64,000 nt of DNA from Planctomycetota bacterium (GCA_013816485.1 JACDEI010000018.1:19564-83563), one strand, 5' to 3'. Shown: positions 43,196 through 52,641, numbered from the stretch's first letter. The notes: generated from the sequence alone by a model not told the origin. Made by a program: numbers and translations.

Positions 43196-44968
43196 GTGCC
43201 CGCCCATGTGACCGTCCTTGATTCCAGCGCGTCCTTCGCAACGCCGGAACATATCGCGTTCACCTTCCGCCTCGCCGGGCCGATGATCCGTTTCTGGGCT
43301 TGGTTGATCGATGTCGTCCTGCGCGTGGCGCTGATGTTCGTGTTGGCGATCCCGCTGCTGCTGCTCGGCTTGCAGGTCGGCATCGGCATTTGGCTGCTGA
43401 TGTTCTTCTTCGTCGATTGGCTGCTCGGCGGACTGATCGAATGGCGCTGGGAAGGATTCACGCCGGGCAAGAAGGCATGCGGTATCCGAGTGATCGGCGT
43501 CGACGGTTTGCCGGCCGGTGCCGGCGCGTGCTTCCTGCGCAACGTCCTGCGTTATGCCGACAGCTTTCCAACCTTCGCCACCGGCCTGATTGCGATGGTC
43601 GTCTCCGGGCGTTTTCAGCGTCTGGGCGATCTCGCTGGCGGCACGCTGGTGGTCTACGCCGAAGGCACCGGCAACGCCCGGCCGGTGCGCCTGAAGGACC
43701 AGAAGATCGATCGCGTAGCCAACGACCTGCCGGCGGAAATCCAGGCGGTGGTCGATGGTACCACCTTGCGCGCGGTGGTCGGTTACGTCGCCCGGCGCGG
43801 CGATCTGCATCCGCAACGCCGCGCCGAGATGGCCAAGCCGCTGGCGCAGGCGCTCATCGCCCGTCTCGAACTACCGCGCACCCTCGACCCCGACCTGCTG
43901 TTGTGTGCGATATACCAGCGGCTCGCCGCACCAGTGGCGGAACGCGGCGGCCTCCAGGTCGCCTCGCGGGCCGCCGGTTACCTCGCCCGGCGCCAACGCA
44001 CCTGGGCAGAAACCGAGGACGTACTCAAGCTGCGCACCTACGGCAGCGCGACGCGTTCCACCAACGGCGATCCACCGCCCGCGCGTTTCGCTGCGCTCTA
44101 CCGCGCCGCCTGCGCCGACCTCGCGCTCGCCGATGCCTACCACCTGCCGGAATCGACCGTCGGTTACCTGCATCACCTGGTGGCGCGCGCGCACCTGCGT
44201 TTCTACCGCCGTTTGAGCCTCTCGTGGCGGCACATCTCGCAGCAGGTGCTGGTCGAGGTTCCCGGCCGGCTCTACGGCGATGGCTGCCTGCGCACCGCTC
44301 TGCTGGCGTTCTATGGCACGTTCTTCCTCAGCGCGCTGCTCGGCTGGGCGAATCCCGAAGCGGCACAGGCCTATCTCAGCGAAGGTATGGTCGACGACCT
44401 CAAAGAGATGTACGCCGACCCGCCGAACAAACGCTCGGTCGAACAGGGCGGCATGATGTACGGGTTCTACATCAGCAACAACGTCGGCATCACCCTCGCA
44501 TGTTTCGCCAGCGGCATCTTCGCCGGCATCGGCTCGCTGCTGTGGCTGGCGGCCAACGGCGTGTTCCTGGGCTTCTGCTTCGGGTACATGGCCACCGTCG
44601 ATGCCTCGACCAAACTGCATTTCTTCGAGTTCGTCACCGCGCACGGACCGTTCGAACTGACCGGCATCGCCCTGGGCGGTGCCGCCGGCCTGCGCCTGGG
44701 ACTGGGATTGGTGCGCACACGCGGTCTGCCGCGCATGGCGTCGCTGATGCGTTCGGCCCGTGAATCGGTGCCGATCATCGCGGTCGCCGCAGTACTGGTG
44801 GCTACCGCCGCGCCGATCGAAGCGTTCATCTCGCCGTCGGGCCTGCCGTGGGCGGCCAAGGGCGTGGTGTCGCTGATCTGCGCCGCATTGTTGGTGTTCT
44901 ATTTGGTGGTGCTGGGCCGTCGCGCGCAGGCCTACATGCGGGTCAACGCTGATAATGGTGATGCATGA
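43196..44968 (+). CDS. RDD-SpoIIM (DUF95) fusion membrane protein
   Basis: 590 residues from a GTG at 43196; a GTG four codons later is possible. Residues 25-160 are an RDD domain (GPMIRFWAWLIDVVLRVALM, GFTPGKKACGIRVIGVDG, LRNVLRYADSFP, GRFQRLGDLAGGTLVVYAEG). Residues about 255-580 are a SpoIIM/DUF95-like domain: a helical cytoplasmic part (FAALYRAACADLALA, VGYLHHLVARAHLRFYRR), then ISNNVGITLACFASGIFAGI and FEFVTAHGPFELTGIALGGA. The two domains are usually separate adjacent genes in RDD/SpoIIM/MoxR/DUF58 clusters; here they are one polypeptide. Function is unknown, probably in envelope maintenance or export. Confidence 0.85.
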   Translation: MPAHVTVLDSSASFATPEHIAFTFRLAGPMIRFWAWLIDVVLRVALMFVLAIPLLLLGLQVGIGIWLLMFFFVDWLLGGLIEWRWEGFTPGKKACGIRVIGVDGLPAGAGACFLRNVLRYADSFPTFATGLIAMVVSGRFQRLGDLAGGTLVVYAEGTGNARPVRLKDQKIDRVANDLPAEIQAVVDGTTLRAVVGYVARRGDLHPQRRAEMAKPLAQALIARLELPRTLDPDLLLCAIYQRLAAPVAERGGLQVASRAAGYLARRQRTWAETEDVLKLRTYGSATRSTNGDPPPARFAALYRAACADLALADAYHLPESTVGYLHHLVARAHLRFYRRLSLSWRHISQQVLVEVPGRLYGDGCLRTALLAFYGTFFLSALLGWANPEAAQAYLSEGMVDDLKEMYADPPNKRSVEQGGMMYGFYISNNVGITLACFASGIFAGIGSLLWLAANGVFLGFCFGYMATVDASTKLHFFEFVTAHGPFELTGIALGGAAGLRLGLGLVRTRGLPRMASLMRSARESVPIIAVAAVLVATAAPIEAFISPSGLPWAAKGVVSLICAALLVFYLVVLGRRAQAYMRVNADNGDA

Positions 44969-45134
44969 ACCGTGAGGACCCAGTGCGAGGTGCGAGGTGC
45001 GAGGTGCGAGGCCAGCCATCGCGTCATCAACTCCACCTGTGCGCGCATCGTTCCTCTGGTGATTGGTGCTGGTCGAGTGACGTGTTGTCGCACGTCGCAC
45101 CTCGCACGTCGCACCTCGCACGGTTGTTTGCGCC
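44969..45134. repeat. Heptamer array hairpin (GTGCGAG) between RDD-SpoIIM and next gene
   Basis: Left arm: four GTGCGAG units at 44983-45011. Right arm: facing CTCGCAC/GTCGCAC units at 45088-45122, after a spacer of about 76 bases. The right arm ends 12 bases before the next start codon, and the pair fills most of the 166-base gap inside an operon. Confidence 0.85.
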
Positions 45135-45920
45135 ATGAACATCGACCGCACCACCATCGTCGTCCGCGAACGCAAGCTGCCGGAGCTCTACGACCTCGCC
45201 CTGCTAGTCATCCGCCGGCACTTCTGGGCTCTGGGTCTGTTGCTGCTGATCGGCTGCGGTCCGTTTGTGCTGCTCAACTGGTGGCTGCTGCGCGGGCATG
45301 GCGAGGATGCTTGGTGGACGTGGTATCCCTGTTTGCTGCTGATCGCCGTCGAAGGCCCCTTCGCCACCGCGCCGATCGCGGCGTACCTGGGCACCGCCTT
45401 GTTCGATGAGCATCCGCGCCTGGGTGCGGCGCTGCGCATGGCCCTGGTGCGCTGGAGGGCGCTGCTGCTGTTCGGCCTCTATCGTGGTCTGCTGGCGTTG
45501 ATCCCATTGCTGTTGGTGCTCTACCCGCCGCACACCGCCGAGGTCTGCGTGCTCGAACGCCAACCGCTCGGCGCGACCTGGCGCCGGCTCGCTTCGTTGC
45601 GCACGGTGTGGAGCAACGAATGGACGCTCCACCTGCTGCTGGGTGGCCCGCTGATGGCGCTCGGGGTGATCTTCCTCATTGAGGCGGTGCAGGTGATCAC
45701 CTCGCTGCTGCTGCATGCCGATCTGATGAATGAGGAGAGCTCCTTAACCCCCTACATCCCGGGAGCGAGTTTCGCGCCGCACCTCGCCATCTGGCTGGTG
45801 ATGGGTTACCTGGCGGTGGTGCGCTTCCTCTCCTACATCGACCTGCGCACCCGCCGTGAAGGCTGGGAGATCGACCTCGCCCTGCGCCGGGCCGCACAAC
45901 GTCTGGAGCCCAGCGCATGA
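45135..45920 (+). CDS. Multi-span membrane protein of MoxR cluster
   Basis: 261 residues with about five hydrophobic helices (FWALGLLLLIGCGPFVLLNW, LLFGLYRGLLALIPLLLVLY and others). I do not recognise a named family. The segment VLERQPLGATWRRLASLRTV between helices resembles cytoplasmic loops of DUF-type proteins encoded in MoxR-DUF58 clusters. Its stop overlaps the start of the next gene, so co-translation is likely. The start follows the GTGCGAG hairpin. Confidence 0.6.
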   Translation: MNIDRTTIVVRERKLPELYDLALLVIRRHFWALGLLLLIGCGPFVLLNWWLLRGHGEDAWWTWYPCLLLIAVEGPFATAPIAAYLGTALFDEHPRLGAALRMALVRWRALLLFGLYRGLLALIPLLLVLYPPHTAEVCVLERQPLGATWRRLASLRTVWSNEWTLHLLLGGPLMALGVIFLIEAVQVITSLLLHADLMNEESSLTPYIPGASFAPHLAIWLVMGYLAVVRFLSYIDLRTRREGWEIDLALRRAAQRLEPSA

Positions 45921-46657
45921 CCCAGCGCATCAACAGCGTCCTGCGCTGCCTGCTGCTGCTCCTAGTGGTGCTGCTGGCGCCATTGTCGGCCGCCGAGAGC
46001 GATCCCGCACGCGAGGTGCTGCGCACGCAGAAACCACCGTGGTACGACGCCACGCGGGATGACTGGAACCGCATCGCCGCGAAAGCGCCCGAGCCGACCA
46101 CCAGCGCCAGCGATCGCCCAGGTTGGCTGAGCGGACTCTCCGCCCTGTTCTCTTGGTTGATGGTGGCGGCGGCGGTCACCGCAACGGTGTGGCTGATCTA
46201 CCTGCTGGTGCGCAACCTCGCTTCCGAGCGTGGCGAACCGGTGGCAGCGGAACGCCGTGCTGCGGTGGCGCGCGCGGTGGCAGATCTCAGCGCGTTGCCG
46301 TTCGCCGATGCCCAATCGGCGAAGGATCCCGAAGCCGCACTCGATCGCGCCATCGCCGAGCGCGACTGGCGACGCGCGGTGGCGTGGAGCTACGCCCTGC
46401 ACCTGGTCGAGCTCGACCACGCCGGCGCGCTGCACGTGGGCAAGGGCACCACCAACCGCGGCTACCTGCGCATGCTCGCCGCCTGGGCCGGGGAACGCGC
46501 CAGCCGTGCGACCCTGCCGCCACTCCTGCGCGACGCGGTCGAGACCTTCGAACGCACGTGGTTCGGTCATCATCCCGCCGATCAGACGCTGGTGCAGAGC
46601 CTGGAACTCGGGCGGACACGCCTGCACGAGGAACTGGCACGGGAGCAGCCAGCATGA
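45917..46657 (+). CDS. DUF4129-like membrane protein
   Basis: 246 residues. Signal peptide (LLLLLVVLLAPLSAAES), a periplasmic stretch of about 50 residues, one membrane helix (LFSWLMVAAAVTATVWLIYLL) and a cytoplasmic C-terminal domain. The last 100 residues match the DUF4129 pattern: ALDRAIAERDWRRAVAWSYA, KGTTNRGYLRML, AVETFERTWFGHHPADQ. DUF4129 domains are typical companions of MoxR ATPases and DUF58 proteins. Starts and stops overlap with both neighbours. Confidence 0.7.
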   Translation: MTQRINSVLRCLLLLLVVLLAPLSAAESDPAREVLRTQKPPWYDATRDDWNRIAAKAPEPTTSASDRPGWLSGLSALFSWLMVAAAVTATVWLIYLLVRNLASERGEPVAAERRAAVARAVADLSALPFADAQSAKDPEAALDRAIAERDWRRAVAWSYALHLVELDHAGALHVGKGTTNRGYLRMLAAWAGERASRATLPPLLRDAVETFERTWFGHHPADQTLVQSLELGRTRLHEELAREQPA

Positions 46658-48000
46658 CCCGTCCCGCCCTCGCCACCGTCTTCGCCCTCACGCTGCTGCT
46701 CGTCAGCGGTTGCGGTGATCCGCTCGACTCGCGCTATGGCGTGACCGACCCCGGCAGCATCAACGGCTGCGCCGTGCTGCACGAGGTGTTCAAGAGCCGC
46801 ACCAGCCTGCGCGACGCCGAGGTCATCGGTCCACGCCTGGAAGAAGCCGGCGAGCTGCTGATCCATGTCGCGCGCACGTCGGCGTTGCCGGATGAAGAGG
46901 CCTGTGATTGGCTGAAGGACTGGCTTGGCGCCGAGGATGGCCGCCAGGCGCTGCTGATCCTGCGCAGCGGCAACCTCACCGGCTGGTTGTGCCGCCGCTG
47001 GGCCGAGCAGGCGCGGCAGGAAGCCGGACGCACTCCCGCTGAGGCGACCAAGCTGATCACGCTGGCCGAGCAGTTGGAAAAACGCGCCGATGCCGAAACG
47101 GATAAGATCCTCGTCGCCACTCACAGCGAGTCTTGCCCACTGTTCCACGTCACACGTGGCCCGGTGACGGTACCGACGGCGATTTCCGGCCTGGATCTGG
47201 AGCAGGTGCCGCTGGCGATGCGCGTCACCGGCATGCTGAGCGTTGGCCCGGAACCCGTGACCGGCAAGGACAGCAAGGGCGGCAAGGCCGGCAAACCCGC
47301 GAAACCGGCGGATGACGATGACGCGGTCGAGTTCGAACCCCTGATCTCGCTCACCGCCAGCACCACTACCACCGGCGTCGAAGCGGCAACCACCACGGTG
47401 CCCTGGGCCATCGCCATCCCCTACGGCGAAAGCCGGTTGGTGGTGGTGCTCGACGCCTTGCCGCTGCTCGACGGCGCGCAGCCCGATCCCGCCGCACGCA
47501 CCTTGCTGAACGCGCTGGTCGAGTCGGTCACCGACTTTCACGGTGCGGATCCACACACCACCTGGGTGAAGTTCCTGCGCATCCGCGGTGATGGTGGTCC
47601 ACCCAATCCCATGCTGGCGGTGCTGACCAGCCCGCCGATCGCATACATCTCCTGGCACTTCGTGGTCTTCCTGGTGGTACTGGCACTCGCTGGCGCCGCC
47701 TGGCTCGGCCGCCGTGAAGCGCCGACGGAAACCCGCCAAGACCGCTTCTCGCGTCACGTGCTGGCGCTGGCCACACGCCTGCGCGACGGTGCGCATGCCG
47801 CCTGGTGCGCTCGCGCCATCGCCCGCACCGCGCTGCGCCACCGTCAACCACCACCCGCACTGCTGAACGGTGACGAGGCCCGCGCGTGGTTGCTGTCGCT
47901 CAGCGATGCCGCCGACAACACCGCCAGCACCACCAACACCGCCAACGCCGCCAGCCACTCCGCATCACCGCCCTCCGCTTCCACCCGAGGTTCCCCATGA
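46654..48000 (+). CDS. DUF4350-like lipoprotein
   Basis: 448 residues. Lipobox LLLVSGC near residue 20. The N-terminal region has the GATase-like DUF4350 pattern (DPGSINGCAVLHEVFKSRTS, then AGELLIHVARTSALPDEEAC). A Lys/Gly/Asp-rich loop lies near 205-230, and one membrane helix near 333 (AYISWHFVVFLVVLALAGAA) precedes a cytoplasmic tail ending in low-complexity Asn/Thr/Ser/Ala. DUF4350 proteins sit beside DUF4129, MoxR and DUF58 in many phyla; their activity is unknown. Its start overlaps the previous stop and its stop overlaps the moxR start. Confidence 0.68.
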   Translation: MTRPALATVFALTLLLVSGCGDPLDSRYGVTDPGSINGCAVLHEVFKSRTSLRDAEVIGPRLEEAGELLIHVARTSALPDEEACDWLKDWLGAEDGRQALLILRSGNLTGWLCRRWAEQARQEAGRTPAEATKLITLAEQLEKRADAETDKILVATHSESCPLFHVTRGPVTVPTAISGLDLEQVPLAMRVTGMLSVGPEPVTGKDSKGGKAGKPAKPADDDDAVEFEPLISLTASTTTTGVEAATTTVPWAIAIPYGESRLVVVLDALPLLDGAQPDPAARTLLNALVESVTDFHGADPHTTWVKFLRIRGDGGPPNPMLAVLTSPPIAYISWHFVVFLVVLALAGAAWLGRREAPTETRQDRFSRHVLALATRLRDGAHAAWCARAIARTALRHRQPPPALLNGDEARAWLLSLSDAADNTASTTNTANAASHSASPPSASTRGSP

Positions 48001-48992
48001 CCACCCAGACTCCACCGACTCCTGAAGAACTGGCGCAGGCCAGCGCGTTGCTGAACGCCTGTCGCGCCGAACTGGGCAAGCTCTTCGTCGGCCAGCAGGC
48101 GCTGGTCGACGGCGTGCTCAACGCGGTGGTCGCCAGCGGCCACGTGTTGGTCGAAAGTGTCCCAGGCCTGGGCAAGACCCTGCTGGTGAAAGCCCTCGCG
48201 CGCATCGTCGGGCTGGTGACCAACCGCATCCAATTCACGCCCGACCTGATGCCGGCGGACATCACCGGCAGCCACGTGTTCGACCTCGCCGAACGCAGGT
48301 TCGTCTTCCATCAGGGACCGGTGTTCTGCCAGTTCCTGCTCGCCGACGAACTCAACCGCGCGCCAGCCAAAACCCACGCCGCGCTGCTCGAAGTGATGCA
48401 GGAACGCCAAGTCACGCTCGACGGCAAACACTACGCGATGACACCACCGTTCCTGGTGATGGCGACCCAGAACCCGATCGAAAACGAAGGCACCTATGCC
48501 CTGCCCGAAGCACAGCTCGACCGCTTCCTCTTCAAGCTGGTGATGGACTACCCAGGCGAAGCCGATGAGCAGCGCATCCTCGCTCTGCATCTCGCCGGCA
48601 GTTCGCCAGAACGCATCCTGGCGCACGAGGTCCGGCCGGTGACCAACGCCGAGGGCGTGCTGGCGCTGCAAGGTCTCGCCGCGCGCCTGACCGTCGATGC
48701 CTCGATCGTCACCTACATCACCAGCCTGGTGCGGCGCACGCGCGGATACCCTGGACTGTTCCTTGGTGCCAGCCCACGCGCCGGTATCGCCATGCTCGCC
48801 GCCGGACGCGCGGCGGCGCTCAGTGCCGGACGCGCCTTCGTCACGCCTGACGACATCGCCGAGGTCGCGATCCCGGCGCTGCGCCACCGCGTGATCCTCA
48901 GCCCCGAGGCCGAGGTCGAAGGCAAGAAGGTCGACGGCATCCTGGGCGAATTGCTCAAGGGCGTCGAAGTGCCGCGGGGAACCGCAGGATGA
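47997..48992 (+). CDS. moxR: MoxR-family AAA+ ATPase
   Basis: 331 residues from the ATG at 47997. Clear AAA_3 domain: Walker A VPGLGKTLLVKALA (about 55), RIQFTPDLMPADITGSHVFD, Walker B LLADELNRAPAKTHAALLEV, sensor-1 VMATQNPIENEGTYALPEAQ and the lid domain with GASPRAGIAML. MoxR ATPases act as chaperones or metal-insertion/assembly factors together with VWA-type proteins, here probably the DUF58 protein that follows. Cytoplasmic. Confidence 0.93.
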   Translation: MTTQTPPTPEELAQASALLNACRAELGKLFVGQQALVDGVLNAVVASGHVLVESVPGLGKTLLVKALARIVGLVTNRIQFTPDLMPADITGSHVFDLAERRFVFHQGPVFCQFLLADELNRAPAKTHAALLEVMQERQVTLDGKHYAMTPPFLVMATQNPIENEGTYALPEAQLDRFLFKLVMDYPGEADEQRILALHLAGSSPERILAHEVRPVTNAEGVLALQGLAARLTVDASIVTYITSLVRRTRGYPGLFLGASPRAGIAMLAAGRAAALSAGRAFVTPDDIAEVAIPALRHRVILSPEAEVEGKKVDGILGELLKGVEVPRGTAG

Positions 48993-49101
48993 GGAAGATT
49001 CGCTATCGGAAAACAGCTCACTGCGCTCACGTGCGACGTGCGAGTCCTCTCCGCAACATTCTGCATTCTGCATTCTGCATTCTGCATTTTACCTAGCTCC
49101 C
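48993..49101. repeat. Heptamer array (CATTCTG) between moxR and DUF58 gene
   Basis: Four to five tandem CATTCTG units at 49058-49087, ending 14 bases before the next start codon. Two GTGCGA-type units, like those of the 44983 array, lie at 49031-49043. No facing complementary array is seen in this gap, unlike most others in the window. Confidence 0.75.
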
Positions 49102-50436
49102 ATGTACCCCACCCGTCTCTTGGTGCTGCTGGTCCTGATCCCCGCGCTGTTGTCGCTGGGGCTGGCGCTCGACGCATCGTATCTGCCGGCGCTGCTTGCG
49201 CTCGACGCGGTAGTGTTGGCGATCGCCACCATCGATGGCCTGCGAGCTATGCGCCTGGGACGCCTGCTGCGTGCGGAGGTAACTGCGCCCGCAACCTGGT
49301 CGCGTGGTCGGCCCGAACAGGTCACGGTCGTCCTCGATCATTTCGGCGGACGTGGCCGCAGCGTGCAGCTCGCGCTCGATCTGCCGCGTTCGTTCGCGGT
49401 CGAACAGGAGATGCTGCAAATCAGCCTCGCACCGCGGGCGCGCGCCACCACCCAGGTCAAGGTCACCGCGGGTGAACGCGGACGTTTCGCCATCGGCGGC
49501 GTGCATGTCGCGCTCAACAGTCCGATGGGACTGTGGCGTCGGCAGGTGCTGCTCGGGGCCGAACGCGAGGTGCGCGTCCAGCCCGACCTCAAACAGCTCG
49601 GCGAGTACGCCCTGCTGGCACGCGCCGACCGTCTGTCACTGATCGGCGTGCGCCGGGCGATGCGTCTGGGTGGCGACACCGAGTTCGAACGTCTGCGCGA
49701 CTACCACAACAACGATTCGCTGAACCGCATGGACTGGAAGGCCACCGCGCGGCGTGATCACCTGACGGTGCGCGACTACCGCACCAGCCAGTCGCAGGGA
49801 CTGGTGCTGCTGGTGGATGCCGGACGCATGATGGTGTCGCGCCACGGTGGACTCAACCTGCTCGACCACGCGATCGACGCCGCGTTGATGCTCGCCTGGG
49901 TCGCGCTGCGCCAAGGTGACCGCGTCGGTCTGGTGGCGTACGCCGATGGCGTGAAACGCTACGTGCCCTCCGCTGGTGGCCCACGACAGATGCAGCGTCT
50001 GGTCCACGCGCTGCACGACCTGCACGCCGAACGTGTCGAGAGCCGGCACGAGGAAGCCTTCCTCCACCTCGCCTCGCACGAACGCAAACGCAGCCTGGTG
50101 GTGGCGCTGACCCACGTGCTCGACGAAGTCAACGCCGACCACCTCGAACGCCATTGCCGCCGGCTGGTCGGTCGCCACCTGCCGATGGCGGTGCTGCTCC
50201 AGGACCGTGACCTGCACGACCTGCTACCGGAAGCCAAGGACCTGGGTGCCCGTCTGCGACAGGAACCCGAACTGCTGTGGAGCGCGGGTGCCGCCGCATC
50301 GATCATCGGCTGGCGCCAGGAACTGGTCGAACGCCTGCGTCGTCACGGCTGCTTGGCGCTTGATGTCGCACCAACGCAACTGACCGCGGGCCTAGTAAGC
50401 CGTTACCTCGAAATCAAAGCCCGTCATCTGCTTTAG
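49102..50436 (+). CDS. DUF58 / VWA-like protein
   Basis: 444 residues. Two N-terminal membrane helices (LLVLLVLIPALLSLGLAL, LPALLALDAVVLAIATI), a beta-rich domain, then the DUF58 signature GGDTEFERLRDYHNNDSLNR followed by MDWKATARRDHLTVRDY. A von Willebrand A-like half follows with a modified metal site (LVLLVDAGRMM in place of DxSxS). DUF58 proteins are the standard partners of MoxR ATPases; roles in envelope assembly and stress have been proposed. Last gene of the 43196-50436 cluster. Confidence 0.87.
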   Translation: MYPTRLLVLLVLIPALLSLGLALDASYLPALLALDAVVLAIATIDGLRAMRLGRLLRAEVTAPATWSRGRPEQVTVVLDHFGGRGRSVQLALDLPRSFAVEQEMLQISLAPRARATTQVKVTAGERGRFAIGGVHVALNSPMGLWRRQVLLGAEREVRVQPDLKQLGEYALLARADRLSLIGVRRAMRLGGDTEFERLRDYHNNDSLNRMDWKATARRDHLTVRDYRTSQSQGLVLLVDAGRMMVSRHGGLNLLDHAIDAALMLAWVALRQGDRVGLVAYADGVKRYVPSAGGPRQMQRLVHALHDLHAERVESRHEEAFLHLASHERKRSLVVALTHVLDEVNADHLERHCRRLVGRHLPMAVLLQDRDLHDLLPEAKDLGARLRQEPELLWSAGAAASIIGWRQELVERLRRHGCLALDVAPTQLTAGLVSRYLEIKARHLL

Positions 50437-50675
50437 CGAGGTTTGCACCCCGCAGGGGTGACCTCGGCTTTGCCGAGGTGTTGCGCGTTGCGCAACCAAA
50501 CCTCGTCCCCGCTCGCGCGCGCAGGCGCGCTCGGGGGATTGTTGTTCGCGGACTCTGTCCGCTACGCCTGCCAGGGGTTCTGCCACCCCTGGACCCGCAC
50601 GGTGGCTGGACTTCGCCGGTGCCTGTTGGTTTCAGCGACGCATCATCCAGGCCGCACATTGCTTCGCGCTTATGT
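50437..50675. repeat. Interspersed repeat, copy 2 (inverted)
   Basis: The stretch at about 50495-50605 is the reverse complement of the element at about 2650-2760, with the same three palindromes in the same relative order. Two stem-loops precede it (ACCTCGGCTTTGCCGAGGT at 50461-50479 and GTTGCGCGTTGCGCAAC at 50480-50496). In both places it sits near the 3' end of a gene or between genes, with no transposase adjacent. Confidence 0.8.
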
Positions 50676-51515
50676 TCAACGTTCCAGCCGCATGGCGCAC
50701 CACCACGCCTCTTCGCGGGCATCGCGCAGCGTGAAGCCCAACGCCGTGAACGCGGCTTCGACCGCGGGCCGTTTGACTTGCGCGACGCCGGACACGATCA
50801 GCGTGCCGTGTGGCAGGATCGCCTGCAGGCGCTCATCCTGTGCCACCAGCAGCAGCGGATCGGCATAGAGATTCGCCACCACCACGTCGGCCGCTTCGGT
50901 GGGAACGGCGGTGAGCAGGTCGGAGGCGATCACCGTCCCCTGCGGATACCCGTTCAGCACACAGGTCTCGCGCGTGGTACGCACCGAACCCTCGTCGATG
51001 TCGCTGAACGTCACCGCGGCGGCACCACGGTGATGGGCGATGAGGCCGAGTGCGCCAGTGCCACATCCCAGGTCGAGCACCCGTCGGCCAGCCAGATCCA
51101 GCGTCAGCAACAACGACGCAGCCATGCGCGTGCTGGGATGGTGGCCATCGCCGAACGCCGGAGACGGCGGGATGTGCAGCACCAATCGCCCATCACTGCG
51201 CGCCGATGTTCTCAACGTTCCCTGCGGATCGATCCACACGCCGGGACAGAGTTCACACGGCTCGCTATCAAGAACGTTGGCCAACAACTCACGCTCACTC
51301 GCCACCCGGTGCTCCGTCGACTCCAGGCCAAGGACACCCAGAGCGGCAATCACGGCGTCAGGGAAAACGCCACCCGCACCGTAGAGTTCCAGGTCCAGCC
51401 GGCCATCCGTCCGCGTGCTGAACACATACGCCGTGAAGCCCACCGCCGCGAACGCCGTCGTCAGCGCTGCTTCGTTGCCGGCATCGATCACCAGACGTTG
51501 GATCGCGTAGTCCAT
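50676..51515 (-). CDS. prmA: PrmA-like (ribosomal protein L11) methyltransferase
   Basis: 279 residues from the ATG at 51515; the open frame extends 30 codons further. The fold is PrmA: an N-terminal ferredoxin-like domain, then FGDGHHPSTRMAASLLLTLD (FGTGxHPTT motif with Asp for Thr), SAM motif I RVLDLGCGTGALGLIA, motif II SDIDEGSVRTTRE, and ADVVVANLYADPLL, the NxxxxPL-type catalytic loop with Tyr instead of Ile/Leu. PrmA trimethylates ribosomal protein L11. Divergence in two motifs leaves another protein substrate possible. Divergent from the deacetylase gene. Confidence 0.8.
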   Translation of the reverse strand: MDYAIQRLVIDAGNEAALTTAFAAVGFTAYVFSTRTDGRLDLELYGAGGVFPDAVIAALGVLGLESTEHRVASERELLANVLDSEPCELCPGVWIDPQGTLRTSARSDGRLVLHIPPSPAFGDGHHPSTRMAASLLLTLDLAGRRVLDLGCGTGALGLIAHHRGAAAVTFSDIDEGSVRTTRETCVLNGYPQGTVIASDLLTAVPTEAADVVVANLYADPLLLVAQDERLQAILPHGTLIVSGVAQVKRPAVEAAFTALGFTLRDAREEAWWCAMRLER

Positions 51516-51625
51516 GGGCGCGGGAGTGTCGTGCCGCTGACGCTTTTGCCAACCAGCCCCGCACATGGACACCCGGCAGAGGTCGACATCATCCGTCAGC
51601 ATCACCGGTCACGACAGGAGGTGCG

Positions 51626-52594
51626 ATGTCAGACCTGCGCCTGATCATGTCCCCCCATTACGACATCCGTCTGTGGGGCATCGAACGCCTGCACCCGTTC
51701 GATTCGTGCAAGTATGGCCGCGCGTGGGACGGCCTGCGGGCACGCTTCGGCGCCGCGCTCGACGGCCTGCGCCAGGATCCTATCGCACCAGTGAGCGACG
51801 CCGACCTGCTGCGCGTGCATACCGCCGACCACCTGGAGTCACTGAAACGCTCAGCCGTTCTCGCCACGGCGCTGGAGGTCCCGCCGCTGCGCTGGGTGCC
51901 GAACGTCCTGCTGCGTTCACGGCTGCTCGCACCCATGCGCTGGGCCACCCAGGGCACCATCGACGCGGCTCTTTGGGCGGTGCAAAACGGCTGCGCGATC
52001 AATTTTTCTGGCGGCTACCACCACGCCCACGCCGACCACGGCGAAGGTTTCTGCCTGTTCGCCGACGTGCCGGTGGCGATCTCACACCTGCGCGCAAACG
52101 GCAAGCTGTCCGGTACCGACAAGATCGTGGTCATCGACCTCGATGCGCACCGCGGCAACGGTTGGGAAACCGTCTGCGAGAACGACTACGCGGTGCAGTT
52201 CTTCGATGTCTACAACAAGCGCGCCTATCCCGGACTGCTCCCGCCGTCGAAACGCTTTCCCGAGGTCTACGGCATGCCCTCGATGGTCCAGGGTGAGGAG
52301 TACCTCTACTACCTGCACGAACACCTACCGGCGTTCCTCGACCAACACCGCCACGCCAAGCTGGTGTTCTACAATGCGGGCACCGACATCCTCACCGACG
52401 ATCCCATCGGCCGCATGGATGTCTCTGCCGATGAGGTGGTCGAACGCGATCGTTACGTCATCGACCAGTTGGATGAGCGCGGACTCCGTTGGGTGATGCT
52501 GCCGAGTGGTGGATATACCAATCACAGCCATGAGCTGATGCAGCGCGCCTACGGCTATGCGATCGAGAAACATGGGAACCTGAAGCCCGTCTAA
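51626..52594 (+). CDS. Class IV (HDAC11-like) histone deacetylase family protein
   Basis: 322 residues, GGAGG before the ATG. Arginase/deacetylase fold with the zinc and catalytic motifs in order: INFSGGYHHAHADHGEGFCL (His pair), VVIDLDAHRGNGWE (Asp and His metal ligands), KLVFYNAGTDILTDDPIG (second Asp) and LPSGGYTNHSH near the C-terminus. The start MSPHYDIRLWGIERLHPFDS is typical of the HDAC11-like subgroup. Bacterial members deacylate small molecules or proteins; the substrate is unknown here. Stands alone. Confidence 0.88.
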   Translation: MSDLRLIMSPHYDIRLWGIERLHPFDSCKYGRAWDGLRARFGAALDGLRQDPIAPVSDADLLRVHTADHLESLKRSAVLATALEVPPLRWVPNVLLRSRLLAPMRWATQGTIDAALWAVQNGCAINFSGGYHHAHADHGEGFCLFADVPVAISHLRANGKLSGTDKIVVIDLDAHRGNGWETVCENDYAVQFFDVYNKRAYPGLLPPSKRFPEVYGMPSMVQGEEYLYYLHEHLPAFLDQHRHAKLVFYNAGTDILTDDPIGRMDVSADEVVERDRYVIDQLDERGLRWVMLPSGGYTNHSHELMQRAYGYAIEKHGNLKPV

Positions 52595-52641
52595 CGATCA
52601 GCAGAAGTATTTCGACCGATCTCGTTCTGTATCGTGTCTGA

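Noticed and set aside
50443..50868. Small protein similar to a peptide at 2483-2812
   Set aside because: The similarity comes from the shared DNA repeat; the frame has no RBS and overlaps prmA.
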